DNA of 64,000 bases from IMG/VR virus record IMGVR_UViG_3300028734_000012, positions 112,333 to 176,332 of that record; one strand, 5' to 3'. The translations under genes were made by a program, and so were the position numbers. Below the pieces are notes generated by a model, which was given only the letters and a program-made list of their open reading frames with translations, did not search any database and had not been told where the DNA came from. Below, piece by piece: positions 1 to 9,642 of this stretch. This stretch comes from a virus. How positions within the stretch are numbered: position 1 is the stretch's first letter; the number at the start of each line of letters is the position of its first letter.

Positions 1-291
1 ACGATGGTTCTGGTCATAATCTTGGGGTTAGACTAGGTACATTTACAATAGATGAATTTAATAAAAATGAATTAAATAGAGAAAAATTTCTATATGATTT
101 AGGAATAAAAGAATTTAGAATAATATCTGGAACTGATAAACTACCATCTGATGCTGAACTAATAAGTATTAAGAACAAGGCATTCGAAATATTAATTAAT
201 CAAGATTTTTATAAATATACATATAATATAGATACTAAAATGGAATCTTTTGAGAAGTAACGATTCTTAAAAGTAATATTACAGGAGACAG
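1..291 (+). other. 3' part of a putative self-splicing intron interrupting the tape measure gene
   Basis: The tape measure frame downstream is open only back to base 277, where an in-frame TAA at 274-276 closes it. The residues just after that stop (GKTVEDTTTLLK, then the motif STTLSKVGMMD) look like the interior of a phage tape measure protein, not a start. Upstream lies a separate reading frame that ends at 260 and resembles the tail of an endonuclease. This arrangement of exon, endonuclease, short spacer and exon is typical of phage introns. The 3' splice point is probably after a G near 284-291. The 5' half lies outside the window, so the intron class cannot be shown. Confidence 0.6.
3..260 (+). 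CDS. C-terminal part of a putative intron-encoded homing endonuclease (partial)
   Basis: An open frame enters from the left edge and ends at TAA 258-260, giving 85 residues. Visible pieces are DGSGHNLGVRLG, then NREKFLYDLGIKEFRIIS and DKLPSDAEL. This pattern (small charged motif, then R-x-x-F-L-x-x-x-G-x-x-x-x-R-I) reminds me of the Vsr-like or EDxHD group of phage homing endonucleases, but I cannot assign the fold with certainty. Its position, ending just before the re-opening of the tape measure frame, is the main evidence that it is intron-borne. The start and catalytic part lie outside the window. Confidence 0.5.
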   Translation, partial: DGSGHNLGVRLGTFTIDEFNKNELNREKFLYDLGIKEFRIISGTDKLPSDAELISIKNKAFEILINQDFYKYTYNIDTKMESFEK

Positions 292-3200
292 GGCAAAACA
301 GTAGAAGATACAACGACTTTATTAAAGGCTTCTACAACCTTATCTAAAGTTGGTATGATGGATTCTGCCCAATCTACAGAATTAATGACAGCCGCTTTAA
401 ATGGTTTTAAACTTAGTGCAAGTGATGCTATGGGTGTCGTTGATAAGTTCTCTGCATTGGATTTAAAATATGCTACATCAGCAGAAGAAATTGCAACAGC
501 GTTACAATACGTTGCATCTAGTGCTGGATTAGCAGGAGTTGGCATTGACAAAATGAGTGCCTTGATTACCGTAGCTTCTTCTGTTACAAGATTATCAGCA
601 GAAACTATTGGTAATGCTTGGAAGAGTGTTACTGCTAGAATGCAAAATATCAAAATTGGCAAGTTTGTTGATGATGATACTAGCGAAGCATTAAATGACG
701 TTGAAAAAGTTCTTAATAAATTAGGAATTAAACTAAGAGATACTAACGATTCATGGCGCAATATGGAAGATGTACTTGATGATGTTGGCAAAAAATGGAA
801 TACATATACAGATATAGAAAAATCTGCATTAGCAACTTCTATAGCTGGTACTCGTCAACGTAACGTTTTTATTGCCACAATGGAAAACTATGATAAGGTA
901 TTAGAAGCAACAAGTGTTTCAGCTACATCAGCAGGAACAGCCCAAGAAAAATATGCCGCAATTTCGGATTCAGTTGATGGTAAACTTAACAACCTTATTG
1001 CAACATGGGATAAGCTAGTTAATAATCTTAACCAAAGTGGTAATTTTAAAGGAATACTTGATTTAGGTACTTCATTAGTTGGTATGTTAGACTATGGAAT
1101 AAATAAATTAAATTTATTATCTGCCGCACTTGTATTAGTTGGTGGTAAATTATTAGGTTTAGGTATCGAAGGTTTAATGACTAAGTTTTCAACTATGTCA
1201 ACAGCTACAGATGGGTATGTCATTACTTTAGGTAAATTAGCACAAGCAACAATGTTAGGCAACGTAGAAACACAAAAGACACAAATTCTATACGATGGTC
1301 AAGTATTAAATTTAGGTAAATTAAATCAAGCGCAGTTAATTTCAGTTATTAGTAGTAATAAAGAATTAGCTGGTTTAAAATTATTAGATGCAGAAAAAAT
1401 AGAAGCGGTTCTTGTCACGCAAGGGGTAAGTGCCGTAATAGCAAAAGATACCGCAATAAAGCTTACTGATGTAACTGCCACTGGTGCGGCTACTGTAGCA
1501 ACTGGTGGATTTACTGTAGTTATGAAGGGTTTAACTGCGGCAATAGCGGCTAATCCAATTGGTTTTTGGTTAACATTAATTACTACATTATTATCAGTTG
1601 CTATTCCCTTAATTCAACACTTTGCAGGAGCAGAACAAGATTTAGCTAATAAGTCAAAAGAATTATTAGATACATTTGCTACACAAAAAGCAACATTAGA
1701 TAGTAACGCTAAAAGTATTAGTGATGTAAGCACCGAATATGCCAAATTAAGACAAGGTGTAGATGCTTTAAATAATAATGTAAGTTTATCATCTACCGAA
1801 TATACTAGATTTTTAGAATTAAATAAACAAATTGCAGGAGTTTCACCAGAACTAGTTAAGGGGTATGATTCACAAGGTAATGCTCTATTAGACTTAAACG
1901 GTGGTGTAAATGCAGTTGTTACATCATTAACAGAAATGATTGCAAAACAAAAGGAATCATATAATCAAAGTATAGTTAAAGATGCCGATAATATATGGAA
2001 TGGGATTAAAGGTAAAGTAGACGAATATAATACTTCTTTAACTAATTTAGATGAAATACAAAAGACTATAAATACTAATACTGGTTTATCACAAGACAAA
2101 ATGCTAACTTTATCTGAACAATTAGATAAACTTGGTATATCATATACAAAAGTTTATAAAGAAGCAAAAAATGCTAATGAATATGGTACGTGGAGTTTTG
2201 ATTTTGGTGGTATAGATACTAAAGATGTAACAAAAAAAATATCAGATTCAAAAAATGATATAAAAAAATCTTTAGAAACTGAACTAGCTAAAATACAACC
2301 AGTGATACAAGCAAAAGTTGAACTTGATGATAATTATAAAAAAATGGGAAGTCAATTACAATCAGTTGTTACCAAAGCTGTTTCTGGTTTAAACTTTAGT
2401 AAAATTGGAAGTAACACAACAGAAATTAGTGACTATATCTCAAAGAATATAATCAAACCAATCTCCGACAATTCCCCAAAAATACAAGAAGCTTGGAATA
2501 AGGCATTAAAATTACAAACTGATTTTAGTAAAGGCACAATAGATAAAACTAAATTTACAGCAGAAGTAAATGATTTATTTAAAGAAGCATTTTCTGGTGT
2601 GGATACAAAAACTTTAGATGTATTAAAAAATTCATTAACAAATGCAGGAGTTGAAGGTAACGGATTAATTCAAATGTTCACTAATCTACTTACACCTACA
2701 AAAGATGAAACTGATGCAATTGCCGCACAAGCTGATGCTTTAGATTCTTTGAGCACTACAATTACCACTATAGTTGATAAATATAATTCTCTTGGTGATG
2801 TTATAGAAAATATTAATACACATCATGCCGTATCATCTGATGATATGAAAGCAATTATAAAAAACTATAGCGATTTAACTCCTGCTCTATTAGAGTATTC
2901 AGCAGGAATTAGAAGCGCCGCTAATATAGAAGATTTATTAAAAGCTAAACAAAAAGAACAAGCTGATGCATATAAGAAAAATATACAAGACCAAATAAGC
3001 AATAGCACTGATTTTTACACTCAAAAAATGGCAAAAGAAAATACATTGGCAACTCAATTAGAAGCTAACTATCAAATAGATTATGCAAAATATACAACAT
3101 TCCAACAACTTAAAAATGCTGTTGATGTAGCTGTACTTAATAAGCAAATAGGATTAGTAACTCTTTCTGGAAAAATTTTAGCTGATGAATATTTAGCTGA

Positions 3201-5907
3201 TGCAACTAATTATGGTAGTTTCGAGAATGGTAAAACTAAAATTTCTGATGCAGTTAGGTTAAATATTGAAGGTCTTAATGAAGACAAAATTAGAGCATTA
3301 GCTAAACAATACGGAATTGATGTTGGAAAATATGGCGATGGAGAAGCGGCAAAAGCAAAAATTACCGCAGAAGTCACTGGAAAAATAGTCCAAATGTATG
3401 CCGCAACTAACGATGGGTTTAAGAGTACATTACAAACTCAATTAGAATTGGCTAAAGCAAGCGTAGCTTCTATGGAAGGTAACGGACAAGACGGTGGTAG
3501 GGCATACATAAATGCACAAAATAGTATTGTAGCTTTACAAAAAGCTTTAAATGGTGGTACAACAACAGATACAAGTGGAATACAAAAAACAATTGACGGT
3601 ATTCTAGGAAGTATTAATACTAGCATACCAAAAACTACAAAAGAATTAGATGCAGTTGATGCCGCTACTAAGAAAGCCGCTAGTACCGCAAAGTCAGAAG
3701 CAAGTGCCGCCGAGACAGCCGCTAATAAAGCCGCCGCCGCATTAAAAGCAAAGTATGAGTTAGAACGTAAGGTAATAGAAACAGCAAAAGATACTGGAAA
3801 ATATGATGTTAATAAGATAGGATATTATACCGCATTAAATAGCCTACAAGCTAAATGGGCTAAATCTGCTTTAGACACAGAAGACAAATTAACATTACAA
3901 AAAGATACTTATGGTGCGCTTAAAGACTATCAAGACGATATTTTAAAATCTTCTTATGATGAACTTGCAAGAAGAGAAGACCTTAACATAATAGGAAAAG
4001 ATTCAGAAGCTTCACTTCAAAATCTGTTAGAAATTCAAAAGAACTTAAATTCAAGTGGAATGACACTAGCAAATACAGCAGAAAAACAACTTGAACTACA
4101 AAAGAAAATCCTTGCAGTTAAAAAAGCTATTGCTGATTCTGAACAAGATACTCTTGACCATGATGTATCAATGGGAACAGTTCAAGAAAATAGTATTCAG
4201 TACGTACAAAGATTACAAGCTATATATGCAAAATTAAATTCAAGTAATATAGCAGACAAAAAAGATTTATGGGATTTACAAGAAAAAATTTATGATGCTG
4301 AAAAAGCTTATGCTAAAGAACAATTAGATAATGCTTCAAAAGCTATCGATAAGAAAATAGCGGCATACCAAAAACAACAAGATGCGATTGAGAAAACATA
4401 TCAGAAACAAATAGATGCAGATGAAGCAGAAATCAAATCATTAGACAAAAAAGAAACTGTTCTTGAAGATTTATATCAACCACAACTTGATGCTATTGAT
4501 GCCCAAACTAAGGCTTTAGAAAAACAAGAGAAACTAATGGAAAATATGTATCAACCACAAATTGATGCATTACAAAAAGTACTAGATGAAAAAGAAGCTG
4601 AAAATAATTTAACTGATAAATCTATTGCGCTTGAGAAAGCAAAACAAGATTTAGCTAAAGCTGAAAGTCAAAAAGTAAACCGTATATATAAACAGGGTGA
4701 AGGGTTTGTATTTGAAGCAGATAAAACTGCGGTTTCTGATGCTAAGAAGACTTTAGATGATTTAAATTATCAAGCAGAAATCGATGCAATAACTGCTCAA
4801 AAAGATAAATTACAATCTTCACTAGATTCAGAGAAAAAAGCGTTAGAAGACCAAATTACGACACTGAATGATTATAAGACTACATTACAAGATAATTGGG
4901 ATGCTGAAAAGAAAGTCTTAGATGACCAAATTAAAACATTGAATACTCATAAAGATAACTTACAAGATATTGTTGATGCTGAAAAGAAATCTATACAAGA
5001 CCAAATAGATTCTTTAAATGATTATAAAGATGAGTGGGATGAACTCGTAGATTATTACGATGAAAATAGTGATGAGTTTATTAAGAAAATGACTAATAAT
5101 AATGTTAATGAGACAGGGTTATTAAAATCAAGATTAGCAAGTTATATTAGTCAAAATACTGACTTCTTAGATTTATTTACAACAAGTAATGATAATGAAA
5201 ATTCTTTATTAACAGATAGAGAAGATTCTTACACAGAAAGTAATCAAGCATCATTAGTATTATATAATCAAAAGACAGCAGATTATTTAGCTAGTCAGAC
5301 AAAATTCTTAGCACAGTTATCTGATGGTAATTCTAAAGAGAATGCTTTATTAACTACAAGACTTGCTAATTTAGATTCATTTAGGGCTAAATATGCAGTT
5401 TCACAAAATCAAATTGTTGCAACAAATAGTACAATAATTAATTCTAATGATAAGTTAGCAAGCAGTTATAGTAATGCGGCATCTGCGGCATCAAACTATA
5501 TCGATTCACTAGCAAGCGTAGCCGCCGCTAAATCAAAGAGTAGTAGTAGCGCTCCTAATAGTAACTACGTTGCTCACGGGGCTTATGCTGATGGTGGTGT
5601 TGATACTAAGGGTGGATTAAATATGCTACATGGTACTCCAACAAGTCCAGAAACAATATTTAATGCAACTGATAGTAAGAAACTATACGATGTTGTACAT
5701 AACAATAGTAATCTAGCAGAATACTTCACAAGCAAGATGGAAACACATAACTCTAAAATTACATCAAGCAATGATAAGAACGTTAATATTACAATTGGGG
5801 ATGTCAACTTACACGAAGTTGAAAATCCAGATACAGCGGCTAAAGCTATCGTTGAGAAACTTCCAGCTAGTGTATTGCAAGCATTGTTTAGTAGAAGCGG
5901 TTCTTAA
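292..5907 (+). CDS. Tail tape measure protein, downstream exon
   Basis: This very long protein (about 1870 residues in this exon) would set tail length and line the tail tube. The first 150 residues carry the conserved tape measure core, including KVGMMDSAQSTE, SVTRLSAETIGNAWKSV and GIKLRDT. Two hydrophobic segments follow, one around AANPIGFWLTLITTLLSVAI. The middle and C-terminal part is strongly coiled coil and rich in K, E, Q and A, with a local repeat of YQPQ(L/I)DA near bases 4490-4570. The ATG at 355 has no ribosome site and falls inside the conserved core, so it is not the true start. The real start lies upstream of the window, before an intron. It is the first gene of the tail cluster here. 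Exon start 292 is an estimate. Confidence 0.85.
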   Translation, partial: GKTVEDTTTLLKASTTLSKVGMMDSAQSTELMTAALNGFKLSASDAMGVVDKFSALDLKYATSAEEIATALQYVASSAGLAGVGIDKMSALITVASSVTRLSAETIGNAWKSVTARMQNIKIGKFVDDDTSEALNDVEKVLNKLGIKLRDTNDSWRNMEDVLDDVGKKWNTYTDIEKSALATSIAGTRQRNVFIATMENYDKVLEATSVSATSAGTAQEKYAAISDSVDGKLNNLIATWDKLVNNLNQSGNFKGILDLGTSLVGMLDYGINKLNLLSAALVLVGGKLLGLGIEGLMTKFSTMSTATDGYVITLGKLAQATMLGNVETQKTQILYDGQVLNLGKLNQAQLISVISSNKELAGLKLLDAEKIEAVLVTQGVSAVIAKDTAIKLTDVTATGAATVATGGFTVVMKGLTAAIAANPIGFWLTLITTLLSVAIPLIQHFAGAEQDLANKSKELLDTFATQKATLDSNAKSISDVSTEYAKLRQGVDALNNNVSLSSTEYTRFLELNKQIAGVSPELVKGYDSQGNALLDLNGGVNAVVTSLTEMIAKQKESYNQSIVKDADNIWNGIKGKVDEYNTSLTNLDEIQKTINTNTGLSQDKMLTLSEQLDKLGISYTKVYKEAKNANEYGTWSFDFGGIDTKDVTKKISDSKNDIKKSLETELAKIQPVIQAKVELDDNYKKMGSQLQSVVTKAVSGLNFSKIGSNTTEISDYISKNIIKPISDNSPKIQEAWNKALKLQTDFSKGTIDKTKFTAEVNDLFKEAFSGVDTKTLDVLKNSLTNAGVEGNGLIQMFTNLLTPTKDETDAIAAQADALDSLSTTITTIVDKYNSLGDVIENINTHHAVSSDDMKAIIKNYSDLTPALLEYSAGIRSAANIEDLLKAKQKEQADAYKKNIQDQISNSTDFYTQKMAKENTLATQLEANYQIDYAKYTTFQQLKNAVDVAVLNKQIGLVTLSGKILADEYLADATNYGSFENGKTKISDAVRLNIEGLNEDKIRALAKQYGIDVGKYGDGEAAKAKITAEVTGKIVQMYAATNDGFKSTLQTQLELAKASVASMEGNGQDGGRAYINAQNSIVALQKALNGGTTTDTSGIQKTIDGILGSINTSIPKTTKELDAVDAATKKAASTAKSEASAAETAANKAAAALKAKYELERKVIETAKDTGKYDVNKIGYYTALNSLQAKWAKSALDTEDKLTLQKDTYGALKDYQDDILKSSYDELARREDLNIIGKDSEASLQNLLEIQKNLNSSGMTLANTAEKQLELQKKILAVKKAIADSEQDTLDHDVSMGTVQENSIQYVQRLQAIYAKLNSSNIADKKDLWDLQEKIYDAEKAYAKEQLDNASKAIDKKIAAYQKQQDAIEKTYQKQIDADEAEIKSLDKKETVLEDLYQPQLDAIDAQTKALEKQEKLMENMYQPQIDALQKVLDEKEAENNLTDKSIALEKAKQDLAKAESQKVNRIYKQGEGFVFEADKTAVSDAKKTLDDLNYQAEIDAITAQKDKLQSSLDSEKKALEDQITTLNDYKTTLQDNWDAEKKVLDDQIKTLNTHKDNLQDIVDAEKKSIQDQIDSLNDYKDEWDELVDYYDENSDEFIKKMTNNNVNETGLLKSRLASYISQNTDFLDLFTTSNDNENSLLTDREDSYTESNQASLVLYNQKTADYLASQTKFLAQLSDGNSKENALLTTRLANLDSFRAKYAVSQNQIVATNSTIINSNDKLASSYSNAASAASNYIDSLASVAAAKSKSSSSAPNSNYVAHGAYADGGVDTKGGLNMLHGTPTSPETIFNATDSKKLYDVVHNNSNLAEYFTSKMETHNSKITSSNDKNVNITIGDVNLHEVENPDTAAKAIVEKLPASVLQALFSRSGS

Positions 5908-5999
5908 TATACGTTAACATTTAGGAATATAGTTGAAAGAGAGTGATTGTCATGTGACATTTTTTAATAAATAATCAAAATTTATAGAGGGAGAAAATA

Positions 6000-7970
6000 A
6001 TGGATATTAATGATAAAATGGTAAGTGTATTGTCGGAAACAATTGTTGATTCAGTTAATAAAGCGGTAGAAAATATCGATTATGATAAAAGTTTTAAAGC
6101 AATTGTTACGGCAGTACTAGGAAATAATCAATATAAAGTTGCATTTAATGGAGCAGAATATAATATTCCTGCTGGAATTAAAAATACAACATTTAAAATA
6201 AATGATTCAGTATGGGTTATGATACCACAAAATAGATGGGCTGATATGTATATATCTTCTAGTGTAATACCTAGCGCTACTGTGTTGCCAACACCTAATA
6301 CTTGGATTGCTACAGCTACTACAATGGGAGATAGCAATTGGGGATACTATTTAACTATACCCAATTTTGTATTTACAGAGGGTTGTCAAGTAACATTTAA
6401 AGCCCCTATTGCTCCAATAGAAGGAATTTGGATATATGTAAGTATACCAAATGTTACTACATTTGGTATCCGTAAATTAAATGGGGAGTACCCAACAAGT
6501 GATAGTTGGGTAGCTAATGCAATGGTTACAGTGACTTTATCATCATCAGTAGTTTTAGATTATGGTAGTGGCTCTGCCCGTGGTGGTACAGCTTTTTTTA
6601 AAGGTGGCGCAGGAAGTATAAAAGATATGTATGACTTCCCATTAAGTATACAGACAGCCACACCTACGCCTGTGAATACTAATCATATATGGATAGCAAA
6701 TGACACTAAGAGGATTTTAGTTATTGATGAAGCCGTCAGAGCAGGATATGATAATTATTATTGCGCTAAAACTAGTAACACAAATAATAAATACTTAAAT
6801 CTTGTAACTACAAAAAAAACTACAGACGGTACAAAAATAACTATGTTCGATAACTATATTAATAGAGATGCTACCCCTTGGACTACTGCAAATAATGTAG
6901 CTTTTACAAATGGAAGTACCATAACTTCTTTATCTCAATTTCCTTTAATATATAGTAAAGTTAATGGTGCTGTTGATATGGAAACAGCTTATAGATGGGA
7001 TGGTTCTGCTTGGCAATATTTAAGTCAAAAAGGTAAATATGTATTTTCTGGATTTACTGGTGCATCACCATATAATCATATGTATAATAGAAGTGGAAAC
7101 GTTTTAATTCAACATTCAGATATTATAGTGCCATATAGTTATCCTATCTATTCAAAATTTTCACCAGATGGAGTATATTTATTTGTTTCGATATACAGTT
7201 CCCCATATTTATATGCATTTAAAAGAATTGGAGATACTTTTACACAAATTACCTTTAATTTACATTTACAAAATTATATATTTGATATACAGTTTAGCCA
7301 TGATGGTAATTACGTAGCACTTTGTACCTATTCTTTAGCTACATGTGATATTTATAAAAAACAACCAGACGGTTCTTGGGTATTTTTAACTTCACTTTCT
7401 GGTCAATATACATATTGTTGTGCGTGGTCACAAGACGATAGTTATCTTTCATTTAGTGGAAGATACAATTATATATATCTGTATAAAAAATCTGGTGATA
7501 CATTTACATATTTAACAATTAATGTTATTGGGACGGCATCATCTTCATATTATAAATACAAAATGGAATATGATAGTACTGGAAATTTTATTGTATGTAC
7601 ATCTAACACCACACCATATATAAATTTATTGTATAAAACTTCTGAAACTACTTTTAATGTAATGGCAACAACTAACTATGGAGTACCATCCCAATATACA
7701 AATGTTAAGTTCCTACCAAATAACTATATAGTATTAGGGGCTGGTGGTTATTTATATATATATTCATATACATATAATACTTTCACATATATTAATACAA
7801 TTGTAGTTGGTACTAATGTTAGTTCTTTAGATGTGAATAATACTGGGACTTATTTAATAGTTGGTGGTACTAATTATATGTATATGTATTCTATAAGTGG
7901 GGCAACACTTACATTAGTTAATACTATAGCTATATCTGGTACTGGGTATGGATGTACCTTATTAAATTAA
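6000..7970 (+). CDS. Tail protein with C-terminal WD40-like beta-propeller
   Basis: A 656-residue protein preceded by a good ribosome site (gaggga). Its N-terminal ~230 residues are unlike anything I can name and may attach it to the tail. From about residue 370 there are roughly six tandem units with the pattern F-S-x-D-G-x-Y-(L/V), a run of beta residues, then L-Y-x-Y-K-(R/K), for example FSPDGVYLFVS and FSHDGNYVALC. This is a WD40- or lactonase-like propeller. It lies directly after the tape measure gene, so a role at the tail tip or as a binding protein is likely. The assignment as structural is from context. Confidence 0.6.
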   Translation: MDINDKMVSVLSETIVDSVNKAVENIDYDKSFKAIVTAVLGNNQYKVAFNGAEYNIPAGIKNTTFKINDSVWVMIPQNRWADMYISSSVIPSATVLPTPNTWIATATTMGDSNWGYYLTIPNFVFTEGCQVTFKAPIAPIEGIWIYVSIPNVTTFGIRKLNGEYPTSDSWVANAMVTVTLSSSVVLDYGSGSARGGTAFFKGGAGSIKDMYDFPLSIQTATPTPVNTNHIWIANDTKRILVIDEAVRAGYDNYYCAKTSNTNNKYLNLVTTKKTTDGTKITMFDNYINRDATPWTTANNVAFTNGSTITSLSQFPLIYSKVNGAVDMETAYRWDGSAWQYLSQKGKYVFSGFTGASPYNHMYNRSGNVLIQHSDIIVPYSYPIYSKFSPDGVYLFVSIYSSPYLYAFKRIGDTFTQITFNLHLQNYIFDIQFSHDGNYVALCTYSLATCDIYKKQPDGSWVFLTSLSGQYTYCCAWSQDDSYLSFSGRYNYIYLYKKSGDTFTYLTINVIGTASSSYYKYKMEYDSTGNFIVCTSNTTPYINLLYKTSETTFNVMATTNYGVPSQYTNVKFLPNNYIVLGAGGYLYIYSYTYNTFTYINTIVVGTNVSSLDVNNTGTYLIVGGTNYMYMYSISGATLTLVNTIAISGTGYGCTLLN

Positions 7971-7985
7971 TGAAAGGAGATATTA

Positions 7986-8291
7986 ATGTTTTATTATACA
8001 TACGATATTAATGGTTACGTATTATCTAAATCAAATATACAACCAATTGATACTAAATATGGAATACATGCAATAGATTTTGATTTAGATAACTATGATA
8101 TAATTATTGGTTCAATAGACGAAAACTATAATATTACATTTTATACTCAAAATCCAAAACCAACAGCAATACTAATACAAAACTTAACAATTTTAAAATC
8201 TAATTTATTAGATAGCGATAATATTATGCTAGATTTAGATTATAGATTAACATTACAAGAAAATGGATTGAAAGAAAGTGATATTACATGA
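7986..8291 (+). CDS. Small tail-cluster protein
   Basis: A 101-residue protein with ribosome site aaaggag at 7974-7980. It starts MFYYTYDINGYVL and is acidic with alternating beta-type residues. Phage proteins of this kind often sit between a fibre gene and an XkdX-like gene and may be accessory fibre or chaperone proteins. It overlaps the next start (ATGA). No function is recognised. Confidence 0.55.
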   Translation: MFYYTYDINGYVLSKSNIQPIDTKYGIHAIDFDLDNYDIIIGSIDENYNITFYTQNPKPTAILIQNLTILKSNLLDSDNIMLDLDYRLTLQENGLKESDIT

Positions 8292-8434
8292 CATATAAAT
8301 TGATTAAAAAGGTTATCGAAAATGGAGTTTACGATAAAGTTGATATCCAAAATAAGTTAGATGTTTTTATGACATTTAATCGTATCACGCAAGAAGAATA
8401 TACTGAATTACAAAATTTAATAAACACGAAATAA
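8288..8434 (+). CDS. XkdX-like small protein
   Basis: A 48-residue frame starts on the ATG that overlaps the previous stop. Its sequence begins MTYKLIKKVIENGVYD and has a late ITQEEYTEL motif. This is the pattern of the small XkdX family found in Bacillus PBSX-like and Clostridium phages (short, K-rich helix followed by I-T-x-E-E-Y). XkdX proteins lie among tail fibre genes, but their role is unknown. Translational coupling by the ATGA overlap supports it being real. Confidence 0.7.
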   Translation: MTYKLIKKVIENGVYDKVDIQNKLDVFMTFNRITQEEYTELQNLINTK

Positions 8435-8467
8435 GAGTTTCATTTAATTTAGAAAGGGGGTTTAATT

Positions 8468-9631
8468 ATGGCATCACCATTATTATACCAAATAGTTCCA
8501 TTTGATGCTAAATCAGCATTTGACTTTGTATTTTCATATAGTGCTAGTCAGATTTTTAAGAATAGATTAATCGTAAAAAACAATGTTACAAACGTAACTG
8601 TATATGATGTGACTACTGAAAGTAGACAATTACTATGTGAATTACCAGCAAATACATTAGTAAATGGGACTGCTTATAATGCACAATTATCCGTATTTGA
8701 TTCAAGTAACAATGAAAGTACATTAAGTAATATTATATCATTTACTTGCTACGCTATGCCAGTTCTAATATTTAGTAATTTAGTTGCTAATCAAGTATTG
8801 GATAATTCTTATTATACCTTTACATTAAGTTATACACAAGCACAAGATAGAATACTAAATAATTATAAGATGACTTTATATAACAGTAACAGTTCTGAAA
8901 TATTCAACACTGGTACTATTTATAACACGACTTCTTTATCACAAATAATTAAAAATTTTGATAATAATACAAATTATTTTGTTAAGGGTGACGGAGAAAC
9001 AGTAGATGGTATGACATTTACTACTGGATTAGTTAGGTTTAATGTCCAATATATTACACCAGTAGTATTCTCAATGATAGAACCAGAAAATATGCCATTA
9101 CTAGGAGAAGTTAAGATTACTTCAAATTTGTTATCAATTGATGGTTGGTCTAATCCAGACCCACCTACATATATTGGTAATAACCTTGTGGATTTATCCA
9201 CTCCTAATACTTGGGTTATATTTGATAAAGGGTTTGACTTAACTAATAATTTTTTATTACAAATTAATCTTAGAAGTTTAACTCCTAATCAAATGTTTGC
9301 TGAATTTTCTAATAGTTTATGTTCTTTCCAATTATATTATATGGAATCTACATTTTCTGATTCAGATGGTTTGGTTGGATATATTAATTTAAAAACAAAA
9401 GGGAACGCATTAACATATACTATAAATAGTCAATATATTAAACCAATGAGTATATATGGGTATATTTACAATATTTGGATAAGAAAAGTAAATAATATAT
9501 ATGATTTAAAAGTAGCAAGTTTATCTATTACAATAGATGATATTAATGCTATGCATTCTACAATTAATGATATTATAGAAAAGGATGTTCATATTGCTAC
9601 ATTTGATAGTGATATGCAAAATATTATATAA
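8468..9631 (+). CDS. Putative tail or baseplate structural protein with fibronectin-III-like N-terminus
   Basis: A 387-residue protein with a strong ribosome site (aaaggggg). Residues 1-190 look like two Ig/FN3-type beta sandwiches, with Y-N-A-Q-L-S-V-F and S-x-x-S-N-I-I-S-F near the end of the first. The last 180 residues resemble a jelly-roll, perhaps carbohydrate-binding, domain. FN3-like domains are common as spacers in Gram-positive phage tail proteins. It sits between XkdX and the paired spike genes. Function as a fibre or baseplate component is inferred. Confidence 0.5.
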   Translation: MASPLLYQIVPFDAKSAFDFVFSYSASQIFKNRLIVKNNVTNVTVYDVTTESRQLLCELPANTLVNGTAYNAQLSVFDSSNNESTLSNIISFTCYAMPVLIFSNLVANQVLDNSYYTFTLSYTQAQDRILNNYKMTLYNSNSSEIFNTGTIYNTTSLSQIIKNFDNNTNYFVKGDGETVDGMTFTTGLVRFNVQYITPVVFSMIEPENMPLLGEVKITSNLLSIDGWSNPDPPTYIGNNLVDLSTPNTWVIFDKGFDLTNNFLLQINLRSLTPNQMFAEFSNSLCSFQLYYMESTFSDSDGLVGYINLKTKGNALTYTINSQYIKPMSIYGYIYNIWIRKVNNIYDLKVASLSITIDDINAMHSTINDIIEKDVHIATFDSDMQNII

Positions 9632-9642
9632 AGGAGAAATAT

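Noticed and set aside
279-791. Minus-strand frame of 170 codons opposite the tape measure gene
   Set aside because: It is an antisense shadow with no ribosome site or recognisable motif.
355-5907. ATG at 355 as the start of the tape measure protein
   Set aside because: It has no ribosome site, and the frame upstream codes for conserved tape measure residues.
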